Of a stretch of DNA of 64,000 bases, positions 50,401-61,270 are shown in pieces. The stretch is from Trebouxia sp. TZW2008 (lineage: Eukaryota; Chlorophyta; Trebouxiophyceae; Trebouxiales; Trebouxiaceae). The notes under the pieces were generated by a model. The model was not told the DNA's origin. It saw nothing but the letters and a program-made list of their open reading frames with translations, and made no database searches. Both the position numbers and the translations under genes were made by a program. Positions within the stretch are counted from its first letter, which is position 1; every line of letters starts with the position of its first letter. The DNA lies in assembly GCA_002118135.1 (NCBI GenBank), contig BDIU01000325.1:1-64000 (forward strand), read 5' to 3'.

Positions 50401-53400
50401 TGCAGAATGGCAGGCTTTTGGACAAAGGCAGCGAGCGCTTAGGGCAGTATAAGGAATCAGAGGCGGGAGAACTCACAGACCTTGAGCAAGCACCATCAAG
50501 TGTTGCTGCTGAGTTTACCTCAGTTGAGCACCAGTCGTTGTGCACCATGGGAAGTTGTGGTATAAAGCCAGCCAGCGCCTCAGCAGCATCAGAAAGCAGA
50601 GGCAGGAGAACTCACGAATCCTCTAAGCTAGCGCTGTATTTAGTGGAGAACAGTGCACTGAGTGGGCGCATCTTGATATGCAGAATGGCAGACTGTTGGA
50701 CAAGGCCAGCGAGCGGCTTAGTAGCATCAGACAGCAGAGGCGGGAGAACTCACAGACTCTGGGTAAGAGCATGAACGAGTGGGCTCGCAAGCTGGCAAAT
50801 CAGGGCCTTTCAGAAGAGGCCTTGGTAGTCATTCGCAGAGACAGGCAATGTGTTCCTGTGAAGGCTGGTAGGCAGGTGAGGGTTCCCCAGGGTTTTGTGT
50901 GCCCCATATCTGCATGACTTCCATCTGTAGAGACAGGCAGTGTGTCCCTGTCAAGGCTGGCAGACAGGTGAGGAGGCACTGTCATACTTTTCCTATGACC
51001 CATTTGTGTTTGGCATGCGACATTTTCATATTGTTGGGTGCTGCAAAGCGCGTCACGACGTCATAAGCTTGTGTGTGGGCGGCATGAACCTAGCCAGTAG
51101 CGCATCAGGATGCGCAATCCACATGGAGCCACAGCCCAAATCATTCTGCCGTGTCTGTCTTTGTTGTCCAACAACCAGGTTGGTGTGTGCAGAGTCAATT
51201 GCAAACGGGTAGCGTGAATTTAGCCACCAGTGCATCAGGGTCAACGGTGCACATGAAGCCTCAGTCAGTGGTCGCCCTCAACAATGCAGTGTGATTGCGG
51301 CTGTGTGAACCTGGCCATCAAGTGTCCTTGGTCTTTGTTGGTCAATAGCAAGGGTACTCTGCTGTTGTGTGCTGCAGAGTCAACTACCCAAGGGCAGCGT
51401 GAATCTAGCCACCAGTGCATCAGGATCCACAGTGTACGTGGAGCCTCAGCCAGTGGTGGTGCTCATCATTGCAGTGTCACTGTGGCAACAGTGTGTCTTC
51501 ACTGTGCCATTGTCAGCATTGAACTGTGTGGTGCAGAGTCAATTGCCAAAGGGTAGTGCAAACCTAGCCACCAGTGCATCAGGATTCACAGTGTACATGC
51601 AGCCTCACGCCGCAGGGGCTCTCAACTATGCAGTGAACTGTGGCTGCAAGAACCTGGCCATCAAGTGTTTGGTCTTTGTTGGTCAATAGCAAGGGTAGTC
51701 TACTGTTGTGTGCTGCAGAGTCAACTGCCCAAGGGTAGTGTGAACCTAGCCACCATGCATCAGGATCTACGGTGTACTTGGAGCCTCAGCCAGTGGCGGC
51801 TCTCAATAATGCAGGGGAATTCTGGCAGTGTGAACCTGGCCATCAAGTGTCTTTGGTCTTTCTTGGTCAATAGCAAGGGTAGACTGCTATTGTGTGCTGC
51901 AGAGTCAATTGCCCAAGGGTAGTGTGAATTTAGCCACCAGTGCATCAGGATCTACTGTCTATATGGAGCCACAACCTGTGGTGGCTCTCAACAATGCTGA
52001 GGCCATGTTCAGGGACCAGGAGCATGAAGAGGAAGAGGCTATCCTGGCACGACTGTCACAAATGGTACATGCCAAAGACTTGGATCCCCATTTTCGGTGA
52101 TATGTTTGAATTTGCGCAGCACATATTTTTTCTTCTGTCAGTTTCTCAGTCTCTATTGGCAGGTTTGAGAGCTTGAGCATTCCAGTCATCAGCATATTTG
52201 AGAATGTTTACCGTTCAGGTCTTTAGCATGTGCTGCATGTGACCAAAAGAGACAAAAGCAGTGCACCTTGTTAGTGCATTGTTTTGCAGTCCAGCATTTC
52301 TGCATTTCTGGCTGTAGTTGGGTCTGTATATCGTGACGGTAAACTAGGCGCTAGTTTGTATTGTACAGGTACATGTACACAGCAGGCATGTAGGAAGCAT
52401 GCTGAGCACGCTGAGCATGCTGAGCACGCTGAGCATGCTGAGCGTGCTGTACCCTGTGCTGTGCACCCGAGAACAGCATCGAGGGCAGTGACTGTCGGTA
52501 ATGTTTCAGCACTTATGTTCAAAGCACGCTGAGCATGCTGTGCGCTGTGCTGTGCAGGTGAAAGCAGCTTAGACCAGCATAAAGCGGCTGATGAAGCAAT
52601 CACTGCAGCTTATGATTGCACATTGCACATGTGTTGGAAGCATAGTGATCACGCCAAGCATGCTAAGCATGCTGTGCTGTGCTGTGCAGGTGAAAGCAGC
52701 CAAAACCAGCATAGAGCGGTTGATGAAAGCAATCACTGCACTGGACATTGCATGTGCCCGTGGCGCTCATGCAACATGGCTCAATGGCAGCAGACCTGTC
52801 TTCCTTTCACCTCAAGAAGCTGCTCAGGTATGGCTGCATGCATTACAGCTTTTGCCGCGTCGTTAGGTTTTAGTAGCACAGCATAAGCAAAGTAACAGAG
52901 TTGTTTCTGCATAAGGCAGATTGCCACTTGTGCAGTCAGGCTGCAATCAAGCCAGAGCAGTCTATTGCCCCTTGCTCTTGGAGCCTTTCCTTGGCCCCCT
53001 GAAAGTGCCCCCCGCCCCCTATTGAATGCGAAAATGATTGATTGCTGACATGCTGGCTGTGTGCAGTCCGGTTGGATCTAAGCCAGAGCAGTCTATCACC
53101 CCTGATTTTTGGAGCCCTCCCTTGACCCCATCAAAGACAAGCCCGCCCTCCCCCAACTCCCAACCCAAGATGAGTGACTTGCTGACATGCTAATCGTGTG
53201 CAGTCAGGTTGCATTCAAGCCAGAGCAGTGTATCACCCCTTGCTCTTGGAGCCCTCCCTTGACCCCCTGAAGGAGCCACCCGCACCCCAAGCAGTGGACT
53301 ATGATGCCAGCTACACTATTGCCCCTTCCAGCACTGCTGCTGCCGATTCAATGGGCAGAGCCAGTTGGGAGCCCCAACAGCCCAAAAGGCAGATGTATGG

Positions 53401-56400
53401 GAAGAGGGGTCAGCCGAAAGGCAAAACACCCTGCCCAGTAGATTTGCTGGTGCCTGCTGGCGTCAAAGTTGCAGCTGTCACTGGCCCTAACACAGGTATG
53501 GCACTATGAAACGCGCTTTATTTTGTTCTTTGCAGTCTGCTAACTAGAATCTTGCCATCACAAATAGAGACTGCTGTTGTGCAATGACTCTTGAGTGGAT
53601 TGCAGGTTGGCTGCCTGTAATTTGCTGTACACTCAGCAGCATTGGAGTCCTGGGGGTTGCTTCATTACACGCAGCATGCTTGACATCAAGCAGTGAATGC
53701 AGAGCACTGACTGTATAATGCATAGGGATCTTGGATCATATCGCGCATTCTGTGTGCAGGTGGTAAGACAGCTTCTTTGAAAGCAGTGGGCTTGACAGCT
53801 GTCATGGCCAAGGCCGGTCTCTTCATACCCACTGCCACCCCTCCCACCAACCCCCTTGCCACCCCATTCACCAGCATCTCTGCCCAGCAAGAGACACAGT
53901 CAGCCCCACAGCAGGCTGATCAGCATCAGTCATCACATCAGATGCAGGCGCCTCAACAGCAACATGAGTTATCAGCAGAGACCCAACAGCATCTCTCATC
54001 ACAACAGCAACATGACCCATCCTCCGAGGCCTCACAGCATGAGTCCCTGCAGCAGCCACATGCACATGCACAGCAACAACACGACTCATCCTCAGAGTCC
54101 CATCAGCACGAGTCACCACAGCAGCATCAACCATCATCCACACTGCAGCAATATCAGTCCTTGCCAGGGGGTCGAAAGCATCACTCACCACAGCAGCATC
54201 AGTCATCAGTCACACTGCAGCCGCAACAGCATCAGTCCTCAGTGCAGCAGGAGCAGCAGCAGCAGCAATCGCCACGGTTGGTGTTCTTTGACCAGGTGTT
54301 GGCAGATGTAGGAGATAGTCAGAGCTTGCAGCAGAGCTTGTCAACCTTCAGTGGGCACATCAGGCGGATACGCAGCATCCTGGAAAGCACCTCACCCACC
54401 ACCCTAGTCTTGCTAGATGAGGTGACTTGCGCCTTGCCAGCGAAATGAGCGTTGCTCTCAAATGTCACATACATCGTCAAAGCATCCGATGTGCACAGAT
54501 GATCATAATCATTCTGGAAGCACAGCATCCTGAAGAGCACATTGCCTACTAATGTAGTTTTGCGAATGCAGGTCAGCCTGCACTATGCCCATGATCTTGC
54601 TATTGATAATGACAGTCACAATCAATCACACATCCCAGCGCAAGTGCTGAATGTCGTGGCCCGAGTCCTGTCTTGTGATGTGTGCTGGCATTAAGCACTG
54701 ATCACTGCAGCAGCCTCTGCATTTTCAGCAATAAGACTGCTCATGCACAGCTTGCAGCTCACAGCACACAGGGCAGTGTTAGCTACAAGTTGGCCTGACA
54801 GTATAATTTGGTGTGTGGGGCTGCAAGTGGGGAGGAAAAAGAGTCTGCAGAGGGAGCAGCACTGGCTAGATCTGAGCATCAACCCTGAACACTGCTCCCA
54901 CGATGTTGCCAGCAAGGCTAAGATGCATGCACCTGCTCACATGCAGCTCGGAACCCACAAGCTCACAGATGCCTGGAATAACGACTTGGTATGATGTAGG
55001 TGGGAAGTCGAACAGACCCTGCAGAGGGAGCAGCGCTGGCAGAGGTGGTGTTGGAATGATTGGCAGACACAGCCACCATATTCCTAGACACACAGCTGCT
55101 GACACACAGCTTATAAGCAGAGTATCACAGATGTGTGATATTACAATTGGGTGCGTGGGAATGCAGGTGGGGAGTGGTACAGACCCTGTAGAGGGAGCAG
55201 CAGAGTCGCTGTGGCAAGATTGGCAGACACAGCCACTGCATTCCCAGAAACAAAGCTGCTGACACACAGCGCACATCCCATAAACTCACAGATGTCTGAT
55301 TTGCAATTTGGTTATGATGCAGGTGGGGAGTGGTAGAGACCCCGCAGAGGGAGCAGCACTAGCGGAGGTGCTGTTGGAGCGCTTGGCAGACACAGCCACT
55401 GTGTTTTCAGGAACAATGCTGTTGACACACAGCTCTTAGGCAGAATATCACAGATGTCTGACATGTTTTTGGATGTGTGGGAATGCAGGTGGGGAGTGGT
55501 ACAAACCCAGAGGGAGCACAACTGGCAAACGTGCTGTGGGAAGATTGGCAGACACAGCCACTGTATTCCCAGAAACAAAGCTGCTGACGTACAGCGCACA
55601 TCCGATAAACTTGCAGATGTCTGACGTGCATTTCGCTCATGATGCAGGTGGGGAGTGGTACAGACCCTGCAGAGGGAGCAGCACTAGCGGAGGTGCTGTT
55701 GGCACGACTGGCAGACACAGCGTGCTTCACTTATGCAACCACTCACCACGCTCAGCTCAAGGACCGCCCAGTGAGTTGTTCATCCGCTGTGTTTGTGCTT
55801 CAAATTTGACAGTGTCTCAACCAGCCATTCATCCCATTCATCCCTCAATGCACGTTGCTGTTGACTGTACACTGCCTTGTGCTTGTTGCTCTAAAGGCAC
55901 AATATGAGTACAGCTGAAGGACTGCCCAGTGAGTTATCCATTTGTCATATGTTTACGCTTTAGGCTCAGCCGTCCCTGGCCCCCTCCCTGTGTGGCCGCC
56001 TCCACACAGGGAGGGGGCTGGGAGGCTTCGGTGCCGCTTTGTGCATCTTGTCTTAAATGCTTTGCTCTACTGTGAGCTACTGTGCCTTGTGCTTGTGATG
56101 TGAAGGCTGATCACAAGACTAGCTGCAGCAAGCCTCTGTGACTTGCTCAATACACTTTGAGCTGTGAATTACATTAATCCAATTGTATCCTTTACCTCAG
56201 GGGTGTCCTTTCAGCCCGCTCCTCAGTGCATCCTGTTTGCCTTTCCTTGCTGGAATATAAGCGTAAAAGGGTTTCTGGATGGAAATCTCACAGGCCAGAT
56301 CCTGAGCTGCTGTGTTGTTGGAGTTCACATGACGCTAATTTCTGATAAAAAGGCCAGCTAAGGGTATATCCTGTGAATACACCTTCCATAGTTGCTTTTG

Positions 56401-59400
56401 TGCTTCAGCATCCTTGACCTGTTTCAGGGGCTACAATCAGCCCCTGTTGGTGCGCTGATTAGTGCGTATGTTTGCTTGGCTCGACAGCTGCAGCTTTTTC
56501 TGTCGTTGCTAGGCATTCACGTCCATACTCAGATGATTTTGTCTGTCTTGACCTGAATTGTTTGTGTCTTTTGCACAGCTTGTGCGTAATTTCTTGTACA
56601 ATCGTACACGGATCATGTGAGATAGGACTGTGGATAGCGCGTTTGACTGTCTTCACTTTGCTTGGCTGTGTCTCACTATGCCAGCTGTATTCTGCCATGA
56701 GCCCAGCTGGAATCTATTCATCAATCCTTGAAGAGCATGATTGAGTCTCAGTTGTGGCCTCAACGAATTTCTTGATGGCTTGTCTTGCTATGTCTTCTGT
56801 CTGTTGCATGAAGTTGTCAAAATTCATTGCAGCCCATGTTGATCGTCTCACAGACTGAGGTCTGAGTAGGGCAGCTGCAAGCTTTTGCAATGAGCAGTAT
56901 GGTCTGTGTTGGTCTCACTGTGCTTCACTTGTCCAGACTGCACTCAGGCCAAGTTGAGGGTTGAGCGCTTACTGAGCATGTGTTGCAGGTTGAGGCAATC
57001 ACAGACTGCTGCACCTTGCTGTGGCTTTCATTAGTCCATTCATGTTCGTTTCTTATCCCAGTCGGCAGGTTTGGCTTGTCGAATGGTCAAAACAGTCTTT
57101 GACTTGTACTCAATCCATAAAACATCTCCTTGTATGACATGTGAGCACAATGTGTTGCCTCAGTGCATCACATACACCTGCACACGGCATGCCTCATGCA
57201 AATAGGCAACCTACGACCTTGGCTATTGAACACCCACAGTCACAAATTCCATGTGCCCCAAAGGATTACAAGGCAAATATGCCAACTGTGGTCTGCATGC
57301 AAGCCTACAGGCAAAAGACAAACGTGTCTCATGACTAAGTGCGTTCTGGTTGCACGCAGGCAAAGGATGTACGCCGTACAATGTTTTCAGAGAAGCTCAA
57401 TTCCAATGGCTTGGATCATCTGACTGGATCAGCATCCTCTCTAGTTGATGACAGTTGTGCTGTTATTCCCAAAGCCCGATCAAGTCATGCACCCATGCCG
57501 CGATGCCCTCATGTGCTGCACACAAGCTTAGCATGCTTGTTCTGCATAACAGTCCCAGTCGAGCTCTGCATGCATGCAGGCAAAGGATGCACGCTTTGTG
57601 AATGCCAGCGTGGAGTTTGACTTGGCAAGCTTGAAACCCACCTACAGGCTACTGTGGGGGGAGGGGGGGCTGTCCAATGCCCTGGCTGTTGCTGAAGGAC
57701 TTGGGTTTGACGCCAAAGTAGTCCAGAGAGCGCGTGAAATTGCTGCTAAAGGCCAGGTGAGGTGTTATCTTAGACAATTGTATGGGCGGGCTGTGTATCA
57801 TCAAATGCTGAGGAGCGTGAATTTGACGTACAGTGGTTCAGAGAGCATGTGAGATCGCTGCTAAAGGACAGGTAGGTGCTATGATGTGCTGTGGGTGACC
57901 ACTGGTGGCTGTGTTGTATGTCTCTTGTATGTATGCCAAGTGTCTTAACAGTAGCAGCAGGGTTTTCATTTTACACAAAAGTAGCCCAGAGAGCTCATGT
58001 GATTACTGCTGAAGTCCAGGTGGGTGTACTCACTCTGTGGTCTGCAGTCAAATGCGTTGATCATGGCTGATGATTCTAGATTCAGTCTTCCAGTGGTGCA
58101 CAGGGTAATCCAGTGGTGCACAGGGTAAATAAAGATTGCTGGCAAAAGCTGTGTGCGCACATGCATGTGCCTGCTGCTGCCCTGTATGGAGATAGAGCAA
58201 TCTGTTTGCTTGCTTGCTTGCTTGGGGACACTTTGGTCATACTTTGTGGGTTGCATAAGGAAACAGCGCAAAATGGGGCTGCGTCAGTTCTTGCAGAAGG
58301 AGCACAGTGCTTTCTGAACAGTTCCTCTTGCTTTGCAAGAGCAGGGCAACAGCGCTGAGAAAGCAGAAGAGCTTCATGAGTCTTTGCAGCAAGAGCTTCA
58401 TGGTGTCAGAGGTCAGATTGTTGCAGTCGCTGACCTGAGACAGAACAGTCCTGTGCAGTTCTCTCTTATCAAGTCGGTGTTGGTTTGCAGGAGCAAGGGA
58501 ATTCTGTTGAGAAAGCAGAAGAGCCTCAAGAGTCTTGGCTGCAAGAGTTTTAGGACATCATGTCTAAGCCTGCTGCCTTCCCAACAAACCCAACAGTCCT
58601 AGGCACCCCTCTCTTATCAAGGCAGTCTTGGTTTGTAGGAGCAAGGGAACAGCGCTGAGAAAGCAGAAGAGCTTCAGGAGTCCTTGCAGCAAGAGCTTCA
58701 GGAGATCAGGGACCAGATTGCTGCAAATGATGCCCAGAGACAGACAACTGAGCAAACCCTGGCAGAAGTGAAAGCTCAGGCAGAACCTGATGTCAAGAAG
58801 GACAACAGTGCCAAGGTCAGTGTCATTCATTTCACAGTTCAACATGAGTTCTGACTGATTCTTGATGAATTGCGATGAGAAACCTTGCAGATGTTGTGAC
58901 TTGTAACATGAGTGCCCAGGTCAGTTTTAATTGTTCACGAGCTTAATTCAGGTATGGGACTGATTTGCCATGTCCCAAGACGTTTTTGCTTTGTCTTTAG
59001 AGTTGCATCATTCTGATGGCCAGGCAAAACAAAAAAAGCTTCGTCCAATCATGCAAAAAGCAAGAGAGCCTGTGCTGGGAGCAGCCCTCCAAACGTTGCA
59101 ACACAAGCTCAGTGGGTCGTTGTTTGGGTTAGAACAGAAAATAATGGACAGGCAGAGGCAGATCAGCATTTCTTACACCTTGAATGTGGACCTGCAGAAA
59201 GCAAGAGAGGCTGAGATGCAGGCAGCCCTCCAAACGGTGCAAGATGAGCTTGCTTGGATCGTATCTGAGGTGAAGGCAGAGAATCTGGGACAGGCAGAAG
59301 TAGAGCAACGGCTACGGCAGGTAGCAATGGCCGGGGACGGTATACAAGACCTGCGCATTGAGCTCATCAGGCGCCAAGAAGCAGACCCAAATAAACAAGA

Positions 59401-61270
59401 CTCTGAAATGCCTCAATCTCCCGCTCCAGAGAAGCCGTGGAAGCCCAAGGTCGGCTCGAGAGTCAGGGTTCTCAGGACCGGCGGTCAGTTTGGTGTGGTG
59501 AGTTGTGGCTGCTGCATGCTTGGCATGGTACAGCATAGCACAGCGTAGCATAGCATGGCATGGCATAGCGCAGCGCAGCGCAGCGCATCACAGCATATCA
59601 CAGCTCAGAAAGGGTGCCTAGCACAGCACAGGCTTGCAGGATTGCAGCATCTCAACCATTCTTTTCAGTGCTGATGCACTGTTGTGGCATGCTGCTCAGA
59701 ACTGACATGCTGTCATGGCATGCCGGAATGCAGTTGAAGTATGTTATTGACTGCTGATACATCATCAGAGCACGCCCTCAATAGCTTTTGGTGCATGGCC
59801 TGGCAGGGAAGGCTCTGATGCACATGTAGCTATCTTTGTAATCTGCTCACCCACAATGGTGCTGCTCAAGGCAAAATACAGATGATGTTGGATCACGTAT
59901 TATGGCCTGCCTGAACATATTACACAAACCTTTCAGTGTCTTGCGCGGTGCACACTGTCACAGTGGTCGACTAGTATGGGATGCTTTAGCACCACAAAAT
60001 TGTATGCGGCATTGGCATATTGAGCTCATGACTCATTTACATGGGTTTCATGATTGCAATTGTCAATTGACCCTGTGCAGGGTTTGCATGAAAATTTATT
60101 GCGTGACTGCCATGACTGCTCAGTGCACAAAATGGCATGGCTGGCCTGCAGATCAAAGAAATTACTGAAAAAGGGAGACTCAGTGTGCAACTCAAGAACT
60201 TAAACCTGGAGGTGAGTGTAGAGGATGTGATCCCAGTGAGAGAGAAACCTAAATGGCCAAAGCCGCCACCGGCGGCTCTCAAGGCACAAGTGGACTCCCA
60301 GGAGAAACCCTCTCCAGGTCTGCTTTCTTGATCTTGCCATATGTCTTCATGCACTCACGCACTCACCCACCCAACATCCACCTGTCCCCCATGCACACAC
60401 CCACCACGCCCACCCACCCACTCAGTCTATCACTCATGCAATCCCCACTTATCACTCGCTTGCTCACTCCCTCCCACCCTCCCTCCCTGCCTTCTTGCTG
60501 ACCACATTGGTAGGCAGGCTTTGGACAAGCGAGTAGGTACACCCAGCTTCAAACAACTGCCTGCATGCCTCTTTATCAGATGGCTTGCTGCATGATGTTT
60601 GCGTCACTGCAAATGATAGGCAGCTGTTGCATATGCAATGCCAAAAGCTCAGTGCGGTGTGGAGGTTAGTGTCAGCAGGGGTTTGTGAACTGGAAGCACC
60701 TTACCTTTACCTTTACCTTCTAAAGGTTGGGTGCTTCTGTTTCGTGTGTCGAATGCAAGACAAGGGGCATTAACACTTCTGTAGGCGTCAAGAGTGCATG
60801 ATCAGCTGGCATCTGTACGGCAATGATGTGCATGCCTGCCTGGAAGCATCCTTGTTGCGTATGCGCTTTACTAGCTTGCATGCACATGTTCTCTTGCGTA
60901 GGATTGGTAGTTGTGTCTGCCATGCCTACAGCCGTCAAGCGTTTTTGCCTGGTTTGCAGAGAAATCAGTTGCGAGACAGGAAGACCCTGACATCTACATT
61001 GGGCAGAAGACAAGATATCAGCTGGCCAAGAATACAATAGACATCAGAGGGAAGTATGTCAAAGAAGCGCTTGCCATGGTCCAAGAAGGGCTGCAGTCAA
61101 TCCCAGATGATTTTATTGTATACATTGTGCATGGTCGTGGAACGGGCAAACTTCGAGAGGTAGTGCATGAGTACCTGACAGACAATCCACAAGTAGAAAG
61201 TTGGGAGCTGAATTATGAGTCCATGCATGGCTGCACTGTGGTTGACCGTAAGGTCAGGCCCCACAAATGA
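47422..61270 (+). CDS. MutS2-type ATPase with Smr nuclease domain
   Basis: MutS2 proteins act on branched DNA or collided ribosomes; the algal and plant forms are thought to be organellar. Fourteen exons: 47422-47841, 48487-48717, 49660-49794, 50684-50875, 51903-52064, 52690-52827, 53204-53495, 53760-54421, 55648-55770, 57580-57756, 58639-58815, 59198-59497, 60152-60317, 60960-61270. Phases close exactly to 1161 residues. The Ser/Arg-rich N-terminus resembles a transit peptide. The start of the core is LALLEWPEVCQQ. Also visible are TSASGSTVYMEPQPVVALNN, Walker A TGPNTGGKT, LADVGDSQSLQQSLSTFSGH, Walker B LVLLDE, VGSGTDPAEGAAL and TTHHAQL. A coiled coil and a KOW-like region follow. The Smr motifs are IDIRG and HGRGTGKLRE. 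A Gln/His/Ser-rich insertion of about 145 residues splits the ATPase. Intron 1 has a GC donor (CAG|GCAAGT). Arrays of exon-edge copies fill most introns. Confidence 0.96.
47950..48486 (+). repeat. Array of copies of the acceptor edge of MutS2 exon 2
   Basis: Five or more copies of CACAGGTGGC(A/T)TC with following sequence like CACAGCTACAGTTGAG, and a linker GCTGACACATCAAGT, lead up to the real acceptor at 48487. The clearest are near 48187, 48331, 48398 and 48438. The copies encode no more than a few codons of the exon. Confidence 0.75.
48835..48900 (+). repeat. Copy of the donor edge of MutS2 exon 2
   Basis: Repeats the end of exon 48487-48717 (CTGTGCACCTGGATGGAG then GCTTAGAGGT) with a usable-looking GTGCGT donor, downstream of the real exon. 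Confidence 0.85.
49860..50015 (+). repeat. Two copies of the donor edge of MutS2 exon 3
   Basis: At 49866-49905 and 49987-50015 the sequence repeats AAGCAGCATCAGACACTGCA and its donor, downstream of exon 49660-49794. Confidence 0.85.
50270..50620 (+). repeat. Three copies of the acceptor edge of MutS2 exon 4
   Basis: Copies at about 50273-50340, 50402-50480 and 50553-50620 match the exon 4 start NGRLLDKASERLSSIRQQRR. Spacing is about 130-150 bp and the real exon starts at 50684. Confidence 0.9.
50925..50970 (+). repeat. Copy of the donor edge of MutS2 exon 4
   Basis: Repeats the end of exon 50684-50875 (coding for RDRQCVPVKAGRQ) with the GTGAGG donor intact, about 90 bp downstream. Confidence 0.9.
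51050..51900 (+). repeat. Five-copy array of the acceptor edge of MutS2 exon 5
   Basis: Units starting near 51060, 51189, 51375, 51535 and 51717 repeat the start of exon 51903-52064 (SQLPKGSVNLATSASGSTVY). Units are about 160-190 bp and four of the five keep TGCAGAGTCAA. They diverge after EPQ and share a linker containing CATCAAGTGTCCTTGGTCTT. Confidence 0.92.
52380..52450. repeat. Short GCTGAGCA(C/T) tandem repeat
   Basis: About five to six nine-base units in a MutS2 intron. Confidence 0.9.
52555..52625 (+). repeat. Copy of the acceptor edge of MutS2 exon 6
   Basis: Repeats GTGCAGGTGAAAGCAGC, then a decayed form of the exon 6 start (ATAAAGCGGCTGATGAA against ATAGAGCGGTTGATGAA), about 135 bp upstream of the real exon at 52690. 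Confidence 0.9.
52920..53140 (+). repeat. Two copies of the acceptor edge of MutS2 exon 7
   Basis: Copies starting near 52935 and 53068 repeat AAGCCAGAGCAGTCTAT and the following CTTGGAGCC, leading to the real exon at 53204. Spacing is about 135-140 bp. Confidence 0.9.
54505..54570 (+). repeat. Copy of the donor edge of MutS2 exon 8
   Basis: Repeats the end of exon 53760-54421 around GCAGCATCCTGGAAAGCAC and CTAGTCTTGCTAGATGAG in decayed form, just downstream. Confidence 0.8.
54810..55647 (+). repeat. Five-copy array of the acceptor edge of MutS2 exon 9
   Basis: Acceptors near 54822, 55008, 55166, 55321 and 55489 precede the real one at 55648, with spacing of about 155-186 bp. Copies read VGSGTDPVEGAA or VGSGRDPAEGAALAEVLLER and then diverge before the TTHH histidines, so none can supply the switch histidine. 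Confidence 0.92.
55980..56017. repeat. Perfect 16-bp hairpin
   Basis: Arms 55980-55995 and 56002-56017 are exact reverse complements with a 6-nt loop, very GC-rich, inside the MutS2 intron after exon 9. Confidence 0.95.
57350..57410 (+). repeat. Copy of the acceptor edge of MutS2 exon 10
   Basis: Repeats GCAGGCAAAGGATG and a few more bases of the start of exon 57580-57756, about 220 bp upstream. Confidence 0.8.
57829..57880 (+). repeat. Copy of the donor edge of MutS2 exon 10
   Basis: Repeats the end of exon 57580-57756 (GAGATCGCTGCTAAAGGACA then GGT), downstream; a weaker copy lies near 57980-58022. Confidence 0.8.
58340..58600 (+). repeat. Two copies of the acceptor edge of MutS2 exon 11
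   Basis: Copies at about 58341-58440 and 58491-58560 repeat the start of exon 58639-58815 (EQGNSAEKAEELQESLQQEL). The first is nearly perfect at protein level. Spacing is about 150 bp. Confidence 0.9.
59050..59130 (+). repeat. Copy of the acceptor edge of MutS2 exon 12
   Basis: Repeats AAAAAGCAAGAGAGCC and GCAGCCCTCCAAACG of the exon 12 start, about 142 bp upstream of the real exon at 59198. Confidence 0.9.

Noticed and set aside
51050..51900. Regularly spaced repeats that could be taken for a CRISPR array
   Set aside because: The host is eukaryotic, units diverge, and each unit matches the start of the adjacent MutS2 exon.
53856..54311. Ser/His-rich alternative frames over the MutS2 insertion
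   Set aside because: They are other frames of the Gln/His repeat; only the frame continuous with Walker A and Walker B makes sense.
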